Both the position numbers and the translations under genes were made by a program. From contig NC_058521.1 of NCBI RefSeq assembly GCF_904849725.1, positions 563,910,176 through 563,974,175 on the forward strand: a stretch of 64,000 bases of DNA, written 5' to 3'. The notes under the pieces were generated by a model. The model searched no databases. It worked only from the letters and a program-made list of their open reading frames with translations, and had not been told where the DNA came from. Positions 46,256 to 56,699 of this stretch are shown here, piece after piece. This stretch comes from Hordeum vulgare subsp. vulgare. Its lineage: Eukaryota > Streptophyta > Magnoliopsida > Poales > Poaceae. Position 1 is the first letter of the stretch. The number at the start of each line of letters is the position of its first letter.

Positions 46256-48430
46256 ATCTACGATGTCTCTTACCGACTTACCGCTATCATTTTGGGGATA
46301 CGCATTAGAAACTGCAACATTCACTTTAAATAGGGCACCGTCTAAATCCGTTGAGACGACACCGTATGAACTATGGTCTGGCAAGAAACCTAAGTTGTCG
46401 TTTCTTAAAGTTTGGGGCTGCGATGCTTATGTGAAGAAACTTCAACCAGAAAAGCTCGAACCCAAAGCGGAGAAATGCGTATTCATAGGATACCCTAAGG
46501 AAACTATTGGGTATACCTTCTATCTTAGATCCAAAGGTAAAACCTTTGTTGCCAAGAACATATCCTTTCTAGAGAAAGAGTTTCTCTCGAAAGAAGTAAG
46601 TGGGAGGAAGGTAGAACTTGATGAGATAATTACACCCCCTCTCGAACAGGATAGTAGAACAACGCGGGAAGTTGTTCCTGTGGCGCCTACACCAACTGAA
46701 GAGGAAGTTAATGATGATGATCATGAAGCGTCGGATCAAGTTACTACTGAACCGCGAAGGACCACAAGGGCATGCTCCGCACCAGAGTGGTACGAAAACC
46801 CTGTGATGGAAATCATGTTGTTAGACAACGGTGAACCTTCGAACTATGAAGAAGCGATGGCGGGCCCGGATTCCAACAAATGGCTTGAAGCTATGAAATC
46901 CGAGATAGGATCCATGTATGAGAACAAAGTATGGACTTTGGTGGACTTGCCCGATGACCAGCGAGCCATAGAAAATAAATGGATCTTCAAGAAGAAGACT
47001 GATGCAAACGGTAATGTAACCGTTTATAAAGCTCGACTTGTCGCAAAGGGTTTTCGACAAATTCAAGGAGTTGACTACGAAGAGACTTTCTCTCCCGTAG
47101 CGAAGCTAAAATCAGTCCGAATCATGTTAGAAATTGCCGCCTTTTATGATTATGAAATTTGGCAAATGGACGTCAAAACAGCGTTCCTTAACGGGAACCT
47201 TAAGGAAGAGTTGTATATGATGCAACCAGAAGGTTTTGTCGACCCTAAGGGTGCTAACAAAGTGTGCAAGCTCCAGCGCTCCATCTATGGGCTGGTGCAA
47301 GCATCTCAGAGTTAGAACATTCGCTTTAATGAGGTGATTAAAGCGTTTGGGTTCATACATGTTTACGGAGAAGCCTGTCTGTACAAGAAAGTGAGTGGGA
47401 GCTCTGTAGCTTTCCTCATACTGTATGTGGATGACATATTATTGATGGGGAATAATATAGAGATGTTGGAGAGCATAAAGGCCTATTTGAACAAGAGTTT
47501 TTCAATGAAGGACCTTGGAGAAGCTGCATACATATTAGGCATTAAGATCTATAGAGATAGATCGAGACGCCTCATAGGTCTTTCGCAAAACACATACCTT
47601 GACAAGATATTGAAGAAGTTCAATATGGAAAACTCAAAGAAAGGTTCTTGCCAGTTTTGCAAGGTATGAGATTGAGTAAGACTCAGTCGCCGACCACGGC
47701 AGCAGATAGAGAGAAAATGAGTTCTGTCCCCTACGCTTCAGCCGTAGGCTCTCTAATATATGCCGTGTTGTGTACCAGACCTGATATAAACCTTGCCATA
47801 TGTTTGGTAGGGAGGTACCAAAGTGATCCCGGTATGGAACACTGGATAGCGGTCAAGAATATCCTTAAGTACCTGAAAAGGACTAAGTAAATGTTTCTCG
47901 TTTATGGAGGTCACGAAGAGCTCGTCGTAAAGGGTTACGTCGACGCTAGCTTTGACACAGATCTGGATGACTCTAAGTCACAGACCGAATACATATATGT
48001 GTTGAATAGTGGGGCAGTGAGCTGGTGCAACAGCAAGCAAGAAGTCGTGGCAGCATCTACATGTGAAGCGGAGTACATAGCTGCTTCAGAAGCGGCTCAT
48101 GAAGGAATTTGGATGAAGGAGCTCATCACCGACCTTGGAGTGGTTCCAAGCGCGTCGGGTCCAATGACACTCTTCTGTGATAACACTGGGGCCATTGCCA
48201 TAGCCAAGGAGCCAGATTTCACCGGAAGACGAAGCACATCAAACGCCGCTACAACTCCATCCAGGACCATGTCCAGAGTGGAGTAATAGATATTTGTAAA
48301 GTACACACGGATCTGAATATTGCAGACTTGTTGACTAAACCTCTTCCACGAGCAAAACATGATCAACACCATAATGCTAGGGTGTTCGATACATCACAAT
48401 GTAACTAGATTATTGACTCTAGTGCAAGTG
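46256..48430 (+). pseudogene. pol: Copia pol: integrase C-terminus, reverse transcriptase, RNase H
   Basis: Begins in the integrase C-terminal region (TATFTLNRAPSKSVETTPYE, WGCDAYVKKLQPEKLEPKAE); the HHCC and DDE core are deleted. RT has NKWIFKKKTDANGN, DVKTAFLNGNL and the active-site YVDD (LILYVDDILLMGN, ~47425). RNase H includes SAVGSLIYAV, GYVDASFDTD, AEYIAASEAAHEGIWMKEL and LFCDNTGAIAIAKEP. Damage: TAG at 47313-47315 (replacing the Trp of QSW), a frameshift at ~47645, TAA at 47888-47890 and a small deletion near 48225 before KTKHI-type sequence. The frame ends near 48405. Confidence 0.9.
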
Positions 48431-48436
48431 GGAGAC
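48426..48436 (+). other. Copia polypurine tract
   Basis: AAGTGGGAGAC directly precedes the 3' LTR; this is the usual polypurine tract of BARE/WIS/Angela elements. Confidence 0.8.
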
Positions 48437-50203
48437 TGTTGGAAATATGCCCTAGAGGCAATAATAAAATGGTTATTATCATATTTCCTTGTTCATGATA
48501 ATCGTCTATTGTTCATGCTATAATTGTATTAATAGGAAACAGTAATACATGTGTGAATAAATAGATCACAAAATGTTCCTAGCAATCCTCTAGTTGGCTA
48601 GCTCGTTAGTCAATAGATGATCATGGTTTCCTGATCATGGGCATTAGATGTCATTGATAACGGGATCACATCATTGGGAGAATGATGTGATCGACAAGAC
48701 CGAATCCTAAGCATAGCACTAGATCGTATTGTTCGTATGCTAAAGCTTTTCTAATGTCAAGTGTCTTTTTCTTCGACCGTGAGATTGTGCAACTCCCGGA
48801 TACCGTAGGAGTGCTTTGGGTGTATCAAACGTCACAACGTAACTGGGTGACTATAAAGGTGCACTACGGGTACCTCCGAAAGTGTCTGTTGGGTTGGTAC
48901 GAATCGAGATCGGGATTTGTCACTCCATGTGACGGAGAGGTATCTCTGGGCCCACTCGGTAGAATATCATCATGAGCTCAATGTGACTAAGGATTTAGTC
49001 ACACGATGACGTGCTACGGAATGAGTAAAGAGACTTACCGGTAACGAGATTGAACAAGGTATAGGTATACCGACGATCGAATCTCTGGCAAGTTCTATAC
49101 CGACACACAAAGGGAATCGTATACGGGATTGATTGAATCCTTGACATCGTGGTTCATTCGATGAGATCATCGTGGAGCAAGTGGGAGCCACCATGGGTAT
49201 CCAGACCCTGCTGATGGTTATTGGCCGGAGAGGTGTCTCGGTCATGTCTGCCTGTATCCCGAACCCGTAGGGTCTACACACTTAAGGTTCGATGAGGCTA
49301 GGGTTATAGGGAATTGTTATAGGAGGTTATCGAAAGTTGTATGGAGTCCCGGATGAGATCACGGACGTCACGAGGAGCTCCGGAATGGTCCGGAGGTAAA
49401 GATTGATATATAGGACGGATGGTTTCGGACACCGGAAGTGTTTCGGGCGTCACCGGTAACGTACCGGGACCACCGGAGGTGGCCCTGGGGGTCCACCGAA
49501 GGGGGCCAACGACCCCGGGTGGCTAGATGGGCCAAGTGGGGAAGGGAACCAGCCCCTAGGTGGGCCGGTGCGCCCCCCCACTCAGCCCGTGGCGCAGGAA
49601 GAAGGGAGAGGGGGGAACCCTAGCGCAGGTGGGCCTAAGGCCCACGAGAGGGGTGCGCCACCCCTCCTCCCTGCCCTGGCCGCCGCCCCGTCTCCCATCT
49701 CGGGCTGTCGCACCCCTTGGGGGTGGGAACCCTAAGGGCTGCGCCCCTCCCCCTCCCCATATATATAGTTGAGGTTTCGGGGCTGTTTCGCACACGGTTT
49801 TCTCTCTCTCTCGGCGCAGCCGTGCCCTTCTCTCTCCTCCTCTCTACCGGCGCTTGGCGAAGCCCTGCCGGGAGACCTCGTCTGTCCATCGACACCACGT
49901 CGTCGTGCTGTTGGAGTTCTTCCCCAACCTCTCCCTCCTCCTTGCTGGATCAATGTGCGGGAGACGTCACCGGGCTGCACGTGTGTTGAACACGGAGGTG
50001 CCGTGGTTCGGCACTAGATCAGAATCACACCGCTATCTGAATCGGTGCGAGTACGACTCCATCAACCGCGTTCTAGCAACGCTTACGCTTAGCGATCTTC
50101 AAAGGTATGAAGATGCACTCACCCCTCTCTCGTTGCTGGTCTCTCCATAGGAAGATCTGAATATGCGTAGGAAAATCTTGAATTTATGCTACGTTACCCA
50201 ACA
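48437..50203 (+). repeat. Copia 3' LTR
   Basis: 1767 bp, TGTTGGAAATATGCC to ACCCAACA. It shows scattered substitutions and short indels against the 5' LTR, including differences in the TATA region (ATATATATAG at 49758-49767 here). I did not count them fully. Confidence 0.95.
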
Positions 50204-50208
50204 CGTCC
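50204..50208. repeat. Right target-site duplication of the Copia element (CGTCC)
   Basis: A perfect copy of 42649-42653. Confidence 0.95.
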
Positions 50209-50282
50209 AAGAGAAAAGCATAAGCATCAAGTTAGAACAAGTCGCGGGGCGGATGGAGGAGGAGGGGTCGAGGGGTACGTAC

Positions 50283-50416
50283 GGAGTTGGTGGTGGGGTT
50301 GAGGAGGGAGAGGCAGTAGGGGCAGCGCGGGGAGCCGAGGCCGGGGTTGATTGTCGGGTCGCGGCGGAGGTGCGCGCCACTGCGGAGCTTCTCCTCGTAC
50401 ACCTCACGCGTCCCAT
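50283..50416 (-). pseudogene. Exon 1 of the gene relic split by Copia
   Basis: From ATG at 50416 (minus). The protein pattern REVYEEKLRSGAHLRRDPTI, then GLGSPRCPYCLSLLNPTTNS with a CxxC pair, ends at a GT donor (50282). Compared with the duplicate at 52693, which reads ATGAGGACGCG, this copy has ATGGGACGCG: a one-base deletion right after the start codon puts the conserved frame out of register. Without Copia the intron to exon 2 (42639) would be only ~88 bp. Start deletion, 17-bp insertion and Copia insertion together indicate a dead gene copy. Confidence 0.6.
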
Positions 50417-50894
50417 GTCCGCCGCGAGCAGCTAAGCTAGGCCTAGCTTGGGGCGAGCGAGACGCGGCGCGGCGGGCGGGCGGCGACCAGTGTGGCGCGA
50501 GCACGGCGAGTGGGCGAGGCGAGCGAGCACGACGAGCGGGCGGCGACCGGCGCGGGCGGGTCGATTGTGGGCGACGATCGGCGCAGGCGGGGCGACCGCT
50601 CCCAGTGGGTGGTGATCTGCACGGGCGGAGGCGGCCGAGCGAAGGTGCGGGCGGGGTGCGGCGCGGTTAGGAAGAGGACGTGCGAGGGAGTTTTTTTAGG
50701 GTAGGTGCGAGAGAGGATTAGGAAGATTTTGTTAGTTTTGTTAACAACGTTTTTAGACCCTTGATTAGATGATTAGACGGGTGAGATTATGATTTGGATC
50801 TGCCCTCTCGTGCTTTTATTAGTGAAGATGATTAGATGATTAGATGGCTGAGATTGTGATTTGGATCTGCCTTCTCATGCTTTTATTAGTGGAG
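50417..50894 (-). promoter_or_regulatory. 5' upstream region of the gene relic, duplicated at 52694-53086
   Basis: GC-rich block (50440-50690) followed by AT-rich sequence. Nearly the whole block is repeated at 52694-53086 in the same orientation. It has an internal tandem duplication of ~66 bp (50763-50828 and 50829-50894, GATTAGATGATTAGA...CTTTTATTAGTG) that the other copy has only once. Long open frames here are due to GC bias. Promoter role is inferred from its position only. Confidence 0.5.
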
Positions 50895-51790
50895 ATGCAT
50901 GCATGCACGCACCCGTAGTTCTTCCATTGGCTAGCAGTAGATGGTTTAACTTGATGCTTACGTACTTTGCTGATAAGAAAATTCCAACTATCGTGCACCT
51001 CTGAGGCTCTGACCCTTCCCGCCGTGCTCTCCGGCGCGCCATTAGCTTTACCCAGCGTGCTACCCTATAGAAGTCTCAGTGCACCACCCAGAACATCTAC
51101 TGAAATCAGCAACTACCAAGCCCAAAAGAAGAAAAGTAATGTATGTCTAACTACAAATTTTGAACCAAATCAAACATGCAGACTCAAATGGCAGCATCAA
51201 CTACAAATTCTAGAAGGCTAGATGTAGAAGACTCAACACTGCATATCAATGCTATCAAAGCTTGACTATTATATTATTTGATGAATAATAATAACCAACA
51301 AAAAGGTACACATTTCAGAAGTGACAACATCAATGTAATAAAACACCAGCAAAACTCTTCACAAGACAATAAAGAAAACTGTAAGAGCTATCCATAGAAC
51401 TATAGAGTAAATCAATTTGTTAATCAATCATTTCTATTTTGAACCAAATCAAACGTGCAGACTCAAATGGCAGCATTCTCATTTGGAAGTGGTCTAGGAA
51501 TAGGTACGAATCATCAAACTCTAGAAGGCAAATAAGGCATCACATATTTTAAAGGGAGAACCATCTATCTAGAACTAATGCAGCACCAAAACAATTATAA
51601 ATCATAACTGACATTTGAAGCTGTTGACTAAAGGACTACACATATATAGGAAGAGAACCATGACTGCCAAAATAATTAATCTGTCCAATCCTTATTTGTT
51701 GTCTCTGAGTAAGTAGGACAATTAATATGGATAGTAGAGAGTAGACAATTTCAGAATTCTTGATACATGATAATGATTCTTGCTGTATAC
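50895..51790. other. Interval downstream of the RPS29 relic
   Basis: No gene recognised. A ~40-bp direct repeat (TTTTGAACCAAATCAAAC.TGCAGACTCAAATGGCAGCAT) occurs at 51156-51196 and 51435-51475. The small third exon expected for RPS29 (two codons plus stop) was not found with confidence. Confidence 0.4.
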
Positions 51791-52611
51791 CTTGATGAAG
51801 CCAATGTCCTTGGCGTTGCTGCGGAAACACTGCCTGCAGCACATCAGCCCATACTTCCTAATCAGTCCATGCGAGTTTCTGTAGACCCGGCTGGCAAAAA
51901 TAACAAACGTTGGGGTCAGTACAATTACTCATATGCATACTCGTTGAAGACAACGACATCAGGGATCGAATGGTACTCTAGAGAAGTGCTTGTGAAGTCA
52001 AAGTTAAACTATTGAGGAAATTCTAGCAGGATTTTTCTAGTTCTAGTCGCATTACACATTTGTGAAGCTAGTTGCACATCACAAGAAGCTTTGAATGGTT
52101 CCAGCAAGATATACGGATAAGGAAAACCAAAAGCCCATACCTAACCACGTCTTTCACAGTTGAGAAAAAAAAGATTTTAATCGCGCATACCACAATGGGA
52201 TGATACATGTCGCCAACTACATCGCCTCGCCAAGAATAGAGAACAAAGCATAACGTGGCAAGCTAGATGCATATCATACAAAGATTGACTTGAGTAAGTA
52301 GCAGCAGTCATCAAATGTGAAAAATTGCTGACCGATTAATCAACACCTGACCAAAACTAACACGTTTGAACATGAGATATATAAGCAAACAAGATTTAAT
52401 CGCCATATGAAGCACACCAGGAACGAATGATATGCCGCCAACTACAAGAACAACGAAGACAACCAATACAAAATCCAACACACAGATCCAGCCGAACAGT
52501 TGGTCTAGCAGGAGATATCTATCCGGTGGGCATTTTAAGGAGATGGAGGGGATCCAGGGGCCGGCGGAAGTATTACCAGACGCGGGAGCCGGGCCCGTAG
52601 TTCTTGGGGTG
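51791..52611 (-). pseudogene. RPS29: Ribosomal protein uS14 (RPS29) gene, degenerate, two exons visible
   Basis: On the minus strand, exon 1 (52611-52577) encodes HPKNYGPGSRV plus TG of the next codon before a GT donor. Exon 2 (51890-51791) follows a CAG acceptor and encodes [20 protein letters not shown] then [11 protein letters not shown] before GTATAC. Together these cover most of the 56-residue 40S subunit protein uS14, a zinc-ribbon rRNA-binding protein. Defects: the N-terminal residues with the start codon are replaced by unrelated sequence upstream of 52611, and the first zinc CxxC has lost its second Cys (CRVY where the family has CRVC), with the next Gly changed to Arg. The second CRQC pair is intact. 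A truncated duplicate. Confidence 0.8.
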
Positions 52612-52693
52612 GCGCGCGCGGAGCCGAGGTCGGGTCGCGGCGGAGGTGCGCGCCGCTGCAGAGCTTCTCCTCATACACCTCACGCGTCCTCAT
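52612..52693 (-). pseudogene. Duplicate of gene-relic exon 1 fused to RPS29 exon 1
   Basis: From ATG at 52693 (minus) the frame reads MRTREVYEEKLCSGAHLRRD, matching exon 1 at 50283-50416 but without its start-codon deletion. It lacks 11 bp near 52625 and then passes at ~52612 directly into RPS29 coding sequence. The fused frame is not the RPS29 frame and stops being ribosomal. The upstream region (52694-53086) is also shared with the relic's 5' region, so a promoter plus start exon now sits in front of a truncated ribosomal-protein gene. Confidence 0.65.
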
Positions 52694-53086
52694 GTCCGCC
52701 GCCAGTGGGGCGAGCGAGACGCGGTGCGGCGGGCGGGCGGCGACCAGTGGGGCGCGAGCACGGCGAGTGGGCGGGGCGGGCGAGCACGACGAGCGGGCGG
52801 CGACCGGCGCGGGCAGGTCGACTGTGGGCGGCGATCGGCACAGACGGGGCGACCGCTGCCAGTGGGTGGTGATCTACACGGGCGGAGGCGGCCGAGCGAA
52901 GGTGCGGGCGGGGTGCGGCGCGGTTACGAAGAGGACGTGCGAGGGAGTTTTTTTAGGGTAGGCGCGAGAGAGGATTAGGAAGATTTCATTAGTTTTGTTA
53001 ACAACGTTTTTAGACCCTTGATTAGATGATTAGACGGCTGAGATTGTGATTTGGATCTGCCCTCTCGTGCTTTTATTAGTGAAGAT
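52694..53086 (-). repeat. Second copy of the gene-relic 5' region
   Basis: Direct repeat of 50441-50828, including the GC-rich block with GGCGGGCGGCGACC words and the AT-rich end CTTTTATTAGTGAAGAT. The duplicated unit thus spans upstream region plus part of exon 1. A bounded segmental duplication of ~0.5 kb. Confidence 0.85.
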
Positions 53087-53459
53087 AAAATGAATTAATA
53101 AAAAAAGTTAGAGAAAATGATGGCAACTTTTTTTATTTTGAAAAACATGATTGCAATTTTTTTGAGGCAAATGATGGCAATCTTCAAAACTGTGCGGCAG
53201 AGAATGGGCCATGCTGCACTCGACGACCCACCAGGTGATGGCCCGGCTGCGTGTAAACGGCCCTCTTCCCCTCGTCCCTCTCCAGCCCAGCCCATTATCG
53301 CTACCATTCTCCAGTCCTTCCCCCGACGAAAAGAAGCGAAAACCCAGAAAAAAATTCCCCCACCCCACGCCGCGGCGGCGCTCCTCATCGACTTCCGCCG
53401 CCGATACCGCAACTCGCCCCCAAATCCCCCGGCCGAAACCCCATTCCCAGCGACGCCGC

Positions 53460-54652
53460 CTCCGCCGCAGCGCGGCTGCCACTCGCCGCCGGCGCTGGTC
53501 GACGACGCGATGCGCGAGATCTTCAAGCGCGTCCCCCCCGGACGACCCCAGGACCCTCGGTTGCGCCGCCGCCGTCTGCACGAGCTGGCACGGCATCCTC
53601 TCCGACGCCGACTTCATCCGCGAGTACCGCGCCTTCCACCGGGCGCCGCCCATGCTGGGCTTCCTCCTCAACACACGCCATGGCAAGTTGTTGGGGAAAA
53701 GGGCAAGCATAGTCCACCAAGAAAAAACGCACTTGGTCTCCAGCTTCGTCTCCACCGCGTCCTTCCGCCCGCCGGCGTGCCACGACCGCCGCCACCGGCT
53801 CGTCCTCGACTCCCGGCACGGCCTCGTCCTCTTCCACACCCCTAAAAGGGACGAGGACTTCTTCGTCTGCGACCTCGTCACCTACGACCGGTGGGGAATC
53901 AAGGCTGGTCCCGACTGCGGTCGCATCATCTGGAATGGTCATTATGAGGAGGAAGAGAACGAGGACATAACCTGGGATGCCGCGGTGCTCTGTGCCAAGG
54001 ACGGCTGCGACCACATCTACTGCCATGGCGGACCTTTCCTCGTGGCCCTGCCGGCTCCAGCGATGACCTGCGGATGACCTTTGCCACCTTCTACTCATCG
54101 AAGACTCGTAAGTAGAGTGACATGATCTCCATTCAGGGATGGGGTGTTATCGAGGTGACGGGGCACAGTGCCGTTGTGGGAAACAAGGTCTATTTCCAAC
54201 GCAAATATAGATATATAATTGTGGAGTACAACATGGTTGAGCAAAAATTGTCGGCGATTGATCTAATTGATGAAGAAGACGAGTACCTGATAAAGCTTGG
54301 CCTCATGGGGCTGGAGGATGACTGGCCAGAACTTGAACTCATGGGGGCAGAGGACGGGATGCTGCTATTTGCGACCGTGTTGGAGCCTAAACTCTACCTA
54401 TGGTCAATGGAAGTTAGTCTCAATGGAGCTGTGACATGGGCTCAACGGAGAGCCATCGAGCTCGAACCATTGCTCCCTTCTGGTGCCCTATTTGATGTGT
54501 CGGTGGTTGGTTTTGCGGAAGGTGTTGGTGTCATCTTCCTGAGTACAAAGGCTGGGTTGTACACAATTGAGCTCAGTTCAGGCCGATGCAAGAAGGTACA
54601 CAGAAAGACATCCATAAAAAAAGTCATGCCCTACGTGAGCTTCTACACGTGA
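53460..54652 (+). pseudogene. F-box pseudogene, paralogue of the 34501 gene
   Basis: It aligns along its length with the intact F-box gene. The start ATG is lost (CATGGCGACG there, CAGCGACG here). The F-box reads DDAMREIFKRVP, then an extra base in a C7 run (53534-53541) shifts the frame; the next frame continues TLGCAAAVCTSWHGILSD...PPMLGFLLNT, LVLDSRHGLVLFHTP, DEDFFVCDLVTYDRWG, CAKDGCDHIYCHGGPFLVAL. Near 54050 sequence is lost and a TAG (54114-54116, in place of Trp) follows. The C-terminal half is open again from 54122 to 54652 (GHSAVVGNKVYF, LYLWSMEVSLNG, VVGFAEGVGVIFL). A 14-residue duplication (LGLMGLEDDWPELELMG) is specific to this copy. Confidence 0.85.
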
Positions 54653-55105
54653 GGTATCAACTAGCCTCGGTACTGTTTTATAAATGTGCACATGAAGTCA
54701 TGAACACTAAACGCGCCATTGACTACCTTTGACTGCGTTTATGTAGAGTTTTTTCTTTCATTTATCTGCGTAATTAGATGGACAAATATATGCTGAGTTC
54801 CCAGTAGTTGCGTGGAATCGGCCTGCGTTGGGCAGATTAACCAAGCAGCTTACCAAAGAACTCCATGGCATGATTGTGTGCTTGGTGCTCTATGTTTTGC
54901 AGCGATAATCAGGTCTCATGGGTAGCTTAACCTAGTCAGAGCTTTGCTGATCAGGCCCTAGTATGGCTGCTCTAGTATATACTAGACCATAAATATGATC
55001 ACAGAGAAATATTACGACAAAATTTCAGTGGTTCAAACCATAGTGCGTAAACATAGGTAGCGGCGTTAGTTTCTGTACATAATTAGCCGGAACCGATCTG
55101 GTATG
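54653..55105. other. 3' flank of the F-box pseudogene
   Basis: 54730-54965 is homologous to the 3' flank of the intact F-box gene; the remainder has no recognised feature. Confidence 0.55.
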
Positions 55106-55303
55106 CTAGTCAAAGACCTTGGCAACTTTGTGAATATTTGCTGATAGCACATCATGGACAAACTCCAACCTGCTTATTGCTGCAGCGACGGAACTTTGCT
55201 TTGCATCATGGATGACCAGTTGAACACACATGTGACCAACAAATCGACCTTCAACGATGAAGCTTCCATTTGGACATGTTGTGACAGATAGATCTTGTAG
55301 CAA
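55106..55303 (-). CDS. Possible exon of an unidentified protein
   Basis: A 65-residue minus-strand frame with an alternating hydrophobic pattern (FIVEGRFVGHMCVQLVIHDA, SVAAAISRLEFVHDVLSANI). It superficially resembles the ACT-like C-terminal domain of some bHLH transcription factors, but no bHLH region is nearby. It may be a last-exon relic. Weak. Confidence 0.25.
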   Translation of the reverse strand: MLQDLSVTTCPNGSFIVEGRFVGHMCVQLVIHDAKQSSVAAAISRLEFVHDVLSANIHKVAKVFD

Positions 55304-55407
55304 TGAAGCTTACCAGATCTGCATCATTGTGTTGGCACACATTTTGTCAATGGGACTGAACACTGCCACAAAGAGTAGAAACTAACCGTTGTAAACAACA
55401 TCTACAA

Positions 55408-55408
<1 letters not shown>

Positions 55409-55445
<37 letters not shown>
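55409..55445. repeat. (CT)n(AT)n microsatellite
   Basis: An uninterrupted CT run (~22 bp) passing into a TA run (~16 bp). A simple-sequence repeat. Confidence 0.95.
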
Positions 55446-55514
55446 GAAAGTCTATTCGTCACGCAGGGTTTAGTTCTTATATGAACATGAGCTGATTTTC
55501 TTCTCTCTGCTAAG

Positions 55515-55935
55515 GAACTCTTCTTGGACGAGTGTCAGTTTTTGATGTTATGCACACTGACCGATTGCTACTCTTCTATGAGAAGAAAGAAAACCACCCA
55601 TTCCTGACAAACAAGTTGGTTATTGTCAAGGTGGCTTGCTGCTTCCTATTTGCATAGCATGCTTATCTATTACCTCAACTAGGTCATTGTTATTTCTGTA
55701 CCTTACCGCAACTAGTAGGTCACCCTAGTTTTCTTCAATCTTAAGTCCATGATTGCTTCTTTTGTTTTTCGATTTGACCTCAAGATTATCTTGTTATTTC
55801 TCTTGTCCTTTTGCAATAGGATTCGATTCGGTACAACACCATCACCGGTGCAGACGACAAGGGATTCGTCGTGCCAGGAATCTCGACGCTGCTTTCGTGC
55901 ACCGGCGGCAGCAGCTACAGAAACAGCCACAGTGA
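55515..55935 (+). CDS. Two candidate exons of an unidentified gene
   Basis: Exon A 55515-55630 lies between AAG and GTGGCT (LLGRVSVFDVMHTDRLLLFY, EKKENHPFLTNKLVIVK). Exon B starts at 55820 after a T-rich tract and TAG (DSIRYNTITGADDKGFVVPG, ISTLLSCTGGSSYRNSH) and may end at ~55930. The A-B join is in phase, exon B has high GC at third positions, and a T-rich intron precedes it. I do not recognise the protein. Without 5' and 3' exons it is probably a gene fragment. Confidence 0.35.
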
Positions 55936-56118
55936 GCCCCCCTCGTTGCATCGAGTACTTGTTCTAAGCTTGTTGTGGCCATTGTGTCATGGCTATGTCT
56001 GGGTAGGCTGGTGCAGTTCAATCCTTGCATAATAATGATGCTATTGTCTGTTTGCTTGTTCGTTCCTCTGCCTTGTGATTATCATGCTGCCACTAGCCTG
56101 TTTGATTCAAACTTGTTG

Positions 56119-56119
56119 A

Positions 56120-56163
<44 letters not shown>

Positions 56164-56180
56164 CTGTGTGTGTGTGTGTT
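56119..56180. repeat. (TA)n(TG)n microsatellite
   Basis: TATATATA followed by ~24 bp of TG repeats, a short interruption (TATGTC) and more TG repeats. Confidence 0.95.
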
Positions 56181-56699
56181 TGAACAGCAACTGATAGAAT
56201 ATGTATAACTTATGCTCATGCTAATTCACATCCCACTTAAAAGTCTGAAACACTTCTTCACACACAACAACCAAGCAACACACCCGAATATATATATATG
56301 CACATATGTATCTAGTTTCCTGTCATAGTTCACACAGATGTAGTATCACTAGTTAAATTTTTTCCTTCCTGCCCCCTTCATGAAATTCCGATTGTATATA
56401 TGTGCTCTGTGTACCATCCATGATATGCACTTGCATCCTAAACTCATTTTTGTCTTGTTTTATTTCCAAGCATGCCTTCCTTACTTCTGCTATTTTTAAT
56501 GTTGTGTGTCTTTTTCAGGAGGAGGAAATTCCAATTATTTGGCTGTGGTGTGCTGCTCTCTTTTGGCAATCATTTCATATTACTACAACTATTCAAACAA
56601 CATGGAGGGTCGGTAAGGACGACATGGATGTTGCAAGTTTGCTTGTCCCAATATGTCTTGCTTACCAATTTAGTATGTATATATATCACTTCATTCAAT
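56181..56699. other. Interval without recognised gene
   Basis: AT-rich. 56402-56716 has an open frame rich in hydrophobic residues on the plus strand, but composition rather than similarity explains it. Confidence 0.35.

Larger units (their letters stand above)
42654..50203 (+). mobile_element. Copia retrotransposon, BARE/WIS/Angela-type, complete ends but internally deleted
   Basis: A 7550-bp element with TG...CA LTRs of 1773 and 1767 bp and a perfect CGTCC duplication. The interior keeps a leader, gag N-terminal half, integrase C-terminus, RT and RNase H, but lacks the gag zinc knuckle, protease and integrase core. It also carries nonsense mutations and frameshifts, so it can only move with help in trans. 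It inserted in intron 1 of a minus-strand gene relic, 8 bp upstream (in gene sense) of the acceptor. Confidence 0.95.

Noticed and set aside
50232..50704. Open frames of 90-107 codons in the GC-rich duplicated block
   Set aside because: Explained by base composition of the 5' upstream region; frames differ between the two copies.
52432..52978. Plus-strand frames of 124-146 codons
   Set aside because: They run antisense to RPS29 exon 1 and through the GC-rich duplicate; low complexity.
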